Source: Clostridium sp. (GTDB lineage Bacteria > Bacillota > Clostridia > Lachnospirales > Lachnospiraceae). Taken from it: DNA of 25,880 nt. This document shows positions 24,154 through 25,880 of this stretch, in pieces. The position numbers and the translations under genes are program-made. The stretch's first letter is position 1, and each line of letters begins with the position of its first letter. The stretch is from the NCBI GenBank assembly GCA_016302185.1, contig JAEDOC010000014.1:1-25880 (forward strand). The letters run 5' to 3'. The notes under the pieces are model-generated. The model worked only from the letters and a program-made list of their open reading frames with translations, was not told the origin of the DNA and did not search any database.

Positions 24154-24171
24154 TAAATACCCGGGTATTTA
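24154..24171. repeat. Perfect 18-bp palindrome near the predicted transcription start
   Basis: TAAATACCCGGGTATTTA is an exact palindrome, placed about +7 to +24 from the predicted start. It could be an operator for a dimeric repressor or a 5' stem in the transcript. Because it also follows the stop codon of the giant operon by 37 bases, it could act as a weak end structure for that operon, but it lacks a long T-run. The rest of 24172-24228 shows nothing recognisable. Confidence 0.5.
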
Positions 24172-24228
24172 TAAGCATGCCTAATAAAAGAAAAGCAACA
24201 TCTGGCATGTTTCAAATCAGATTCCGGG

Positions 24229-24319
24229 TACTCTGGAGAGTCTCCGTATTGGAGCGCCGAAGGTGTAAGACGGATGCAGGTCCATGGCATCGGTCGATCT
24301 CTCAGGCAAAAGGACAGGG
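24229..24319 (+). promoter_or_regulatory. Glycine riboswitch aptamer (single)
   Basis: The conserved glycine-aptamer blocks are in order: GGAGAG at 24235-24240, a short hairpin, GCCGAAGGTGTAA from 24255, a variable stem around 24270-24292, and ATCTCTCAGGCAAAAGGAC from 24297. The outer P1 helix can form between CTCTG (24231-24235) and CAGGG (24315-24319). Only one such aptamer is present. The next gene is a sodium:alanine/glycine symporter, a classic target of this riboswitch. Confidence 0.92.
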
Positions 24320-24360
24320 CATACATAGAATCACAATGGGTGGGATGGCCCGTTGTATGC
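24319..24360 (+). other. Hairpin after the glycine aptamer (possible ghost aptamer)
   Basis: GCATAC (24319-24324) pairs with GTATGC (24355-24360). Inside it, AATGGG (24335-24340) pairs with CCCGTT (24349-24354). A 10-base one-sided bulge lies between. Single glycine aptamers are known to dock with a small remnant of the lost second aptamer, and this hairpin is in the right place for that. It lacks the conserved glycine-binding core. Confidence 0.55.
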
Positions 24361-24378
24361 AGATGTTCTACTCTTTGG

Positions 24379-24410
24379 AGAGCTGATGAAAATCAGCTCT
24401 TATTTTTATT
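24379..24410 (+). terminator. Intrinsic terminator of the glycine riboswitch
   Basis: AGAGCTGAT (24379-24387) pairs perfectly with ATCAGCTCT (24392-24400) around a GAAA loop, followed by TATTTTTATT. It lies 43 bases before the symporter start and is the likely expression platform. Its 5' arm (GAGAG, 24378-24382) could pair with CTCTC of the aptamer (24299-24303). Glycine binding would then free the terminator and reduce expression. This is inference. Confidence 0.88.
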
Positions 24411-24453
24411 GCCCAAAAGGCGGAAATTTCAAACATAAGAGGAGGATAAAACA

Positions 24454-25806
24454 ATGGACATGATTATGAAACTGGTAACAAAAGGTAACGATTTTCTCTG
24501 GAGCTTTCTGCTGATCCTGCTGCTCTGCGGTACGGGTCTGTATTACACAATCCGGCTGAAGTTCATTCAGGTGAGAAAATTCGGTGAAGGCTGCAAACAG
24601 GTCTTCGGTCATTTCTCTCTGAACGGGGAGAAGCATGAAAAGGGAGAAATGTCCCCGTTTCAGTCAATCGCAACTGCCATTGCGGCACAGGTAGGAACCG
24701 GAAACCTGGCGGGAGCGGCGACCGCGTTAATCGGCGGCGGTCCGGGTGCGATTTTCTGGATGTGGGTCAGCGCGTTTTTCGGAATGGCAACCATCTATGC
24801 GGAGGCGGTATTGGCGCAGACCTACAAAACAGAGGTTAACGGTGAGGTAACCGGAGGTCCGGTGTATTACATCAAGGCGGCATTCCGGGGAACCTTCGGT
24901 AAGGTTCTGGCAGCTCTTTTTTCTGTATTTATTGTACTGGCCCTTGGATTTATGGGAAATATGGTTCAGTCCAATTCCATCGGCGCAGCCTTTGTAGAGG
25001 TGGCTCATACTTTTGGGGTAGAGCTTCCTCCGATAGTGATAGGCCTTATTCTGGCAGCTTTTGCGTCCTTCATTTTCCTGGGAGGAACAAAGAGGCTGGC
25101 AGCGGTTGTGGAGAAGATCGTTCCGATTATGGCCGGTGTTTATATTGTGGGAAGTCTCTTGTTAATCTGCATGAATATTACCCATATTCCAGCTGCTCTT
25201 GTGATGATTTTGAAAGGGGCATTCCATCCGGAAGCAGTAGTGGGTGCCGGTGCTGGTATCGCAGTCAGGGAGGCGATTCGTTTTGGTGTAGCCCGCGGAC
25301 TGTTTTCCAATGAAGCCGGTATGGGTTCCACCCCGCATGCGCATGCCCGTGCAAAGGCGGAGTCTCCGCATCAGCAGGGCTTATGCGCGATGATCAGCGT
25401 ATTTATTGATACCTTTATTATTCTGAATTTAACCGTATTTGCAGTTCTGACTACCGGTGTCATGAGCAGCGGAAAAGACGGTACGGCACTGACGCAGGCG
25501 GCATTCCAGCAGGGCTTCGGTTCCTTCGGCATCATTTTCGTAGCGGCCTGTCTGCTGTTTTTCGCCTTTTCCACGATTCTCGGCTGGCATTTCTTCGGAC
25601 TGATCAATGCAAAATATCTCTTTGGTGAGAAAGCCGGAAAAGTTTATTCTTTCATCGTGGTGCTCTGCATCGTCATTGGTTCTGCGCTGAAACTGGAGCT
25701 GGTATGGGCTCTGGCGGACTTCTTCAACGGGCTGATGGTAATTCCGAATATCATGGCATTGCTGGCGTTGAGCGGTGTAGTTGTGAAGGCGGCAAAAGGG
25801 AGATAG
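24454..25806 (+). CDS. Sodium:alanine/glycine symporter, AGCS family
   Basis: This is a complete 450-residue multi-pass membrane protein, the usual length for the family. An AGAGGAGG site 8 bases upstream sets the ATG. The first membrane segment is near residues 12-32 (FLLILLLCGTGLYYTI), and about ten more hydrophobic segments follow. The family hallmark stretch starts near residue 68 (SIATAIAAQVGTGNLAG) with GGGPGAIFWMW after it. The conserved loop NEAGMGSTPHAHA starts at residue 286. AGCS proteins import alanine and/or glycine with Na+. The glycine riboswitch directly upstream argues that glycine is a physiological substrate here. The gene has its own promoter and is probably independent of the giant-protein operon. 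Confidence 0.95.
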   Translation: MDMIMKLVTKGNDFLWSFLLILLLCGTGLYYTIRLKFIQVRKFGEGCKQVFGHFSLNGEKHEKGEMSPFQSIATAIAAQVGTGNLAGAATALIGGGPGAIFWMWVSAFFGMATIYAEAVLAQTYKTEVNGEVTGGPVYYIKAAFRGTFGKVLAALFSVFIVLALGFMGNMVQSNSIGAAFVEVAHTFGVELPPIVIGLILAAFASFIFLGGTKRLAAVVEKIVPIMAGVYIVGSLLLICMNITHIPAALVMILKGAFHPEAVVGAGAGIAVREAIRFGVARGLFSNEAGMGSTPHAHARAKAESPHQQGLCAMISVFIDTFIILNLTVFAVLTTGVMSSGKDGTALTQAAFQQGFGSFGIIFVAACLLFFAFSTILGWHFFGLINAKYLFGEKAGKVYSFIVVLCIVIGSALKLELVWALADFFNGLMVIPNIMALLALSGVVVKAAKGR

Positions 25807-25825
25807 CGATGGAATTGAGTAACCG

Positions 25826-25850
25826 GGAGCGTCGCGTAAGCCGGCGCTCC
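25826..25850 (+). other. GC-rich hairpin after the symporter gene
   Basis: GGAGCGTCG (25826-25834) pairs with CGGCGCTCC (25842-25850), a 9-bp stem with one G-T pair and a 7-base loop. No T-run follows (TGTGTAATTG), so it is not a standard intrinsic terminator. It may stabilise the 3' end of the transcript or belong to whatever follows the window. Confidence 0.4.
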
Positions 25851-25880
25851 TGTGTAATTGGTCGAAAATATCTTCTGTAA

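Noticed and set aside
24214..24223. AAATCAGATT shared with 4786-4795 in the leader of the giant operon
   Set aside because: A 10-base match between two intergenic regions of this size is quite likely by chance, and the second arm of the inverted repeat is absent here.
24319..24378. Second full glycine aptamer
   Set aside because: The conserved GCCGAAGG and CTCTCAGG-AAAAGGAC blocks occur only once; this stretch has only a simple bulged hairpin.
25809..25880. A 23-codon open frame after the symporter, preceded by GGGAG at 6-base spacing and ending exactly at the window edge
   Set aside because: It has a plausible ribosome binding site, but the peptide (Arg-rich) matches nothing, much of it is the GC-rich hairpin, and short open frames are common by chance. 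I cannot support it as a gene.

Overview
This window looks like a chromosomal segment of an anaerobic, Gram-positive member of the Clostridia, most likely a Lachnospiraceae-type gut bacterium. The reasons are [FeFe]-hydrogenase genes, strong AGGAGG-type ribosome binding sites, a glycine riboswitch before a sodium:amino-acid symporter, and a very long sortase-anchored SpaA/CnaB protein. All recognisable genes lie on the + strand. I saw no tRNA, rRNA, CRISPR array or insertion sequence.

Region 1 (1-4764) is a tightly packed set of five genes. It starts with the C-terminal end of what is probably a PAS-containing sensory [FeFe] hydrogenase. A SpoIIE/PP2C-type phosphatase overlaps it by one base, and a complete ferredoxin-type [FeFe] hydrogenase with group B-like active-site motifs follows. 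Then come an aspartate-dehydrogenase-like (DUF108) oxidoreductase and a D-2-hydroxyacid-dehydrogenase-like protein that has lost two usual catalytic residues. The first three suggest hydrogen or redox sensing linked to hydrogenase output. The role of the last two is unclear. A strong intrinsic terminator at 4801-4829 closes the unit.

Region 2 (about 4830-24116) is the accessory part: a probable four-gene operon for secreted and surface proteins. It encodes (a) a 545-residue exported protein with paired CxxC motifs and a C-terminal DUF6273-like domain; (b) a 1338-residue exported protein combining a GLUG-type beta-helix, duplicated Ig-like modules, a Gly/Ser linker, choline-binding-like repeats and a C-terminal transglutaminase-like domain with an intact Cys-His-Asp triad; (c) a 4175-residue LPATG-anchored giant with at least eleven CnaB/SpaA modules, each keeping the Lys and Glu expected for internal isopeptide bonds; and (d) a 284-residue exported protein with a C-terminal cell-wall-binding repeat. 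Genes b/c and c/d overlap by 4 bases (ATGA), so they are probably translationally coupled. My inference is a covalent surface-assembly or adhesion system: a giant stalk made with a partner that may cross-link proteins, plus two accessory exported proteins. No sortase is encoded in the window.

Region 3 (24113-25880) begins with a promoter whose -35 box overlaps the stop codon of the last operon gene. It continues with a perfect 18-bp palindrome, a single-aptamer glycine riboswitch with a following hairpin, an intrinsic terminator, and a complete AGCS-family sodium:alanine/glycine symporter. After the symporter there is a GC-rich hairpin without a T-tract.
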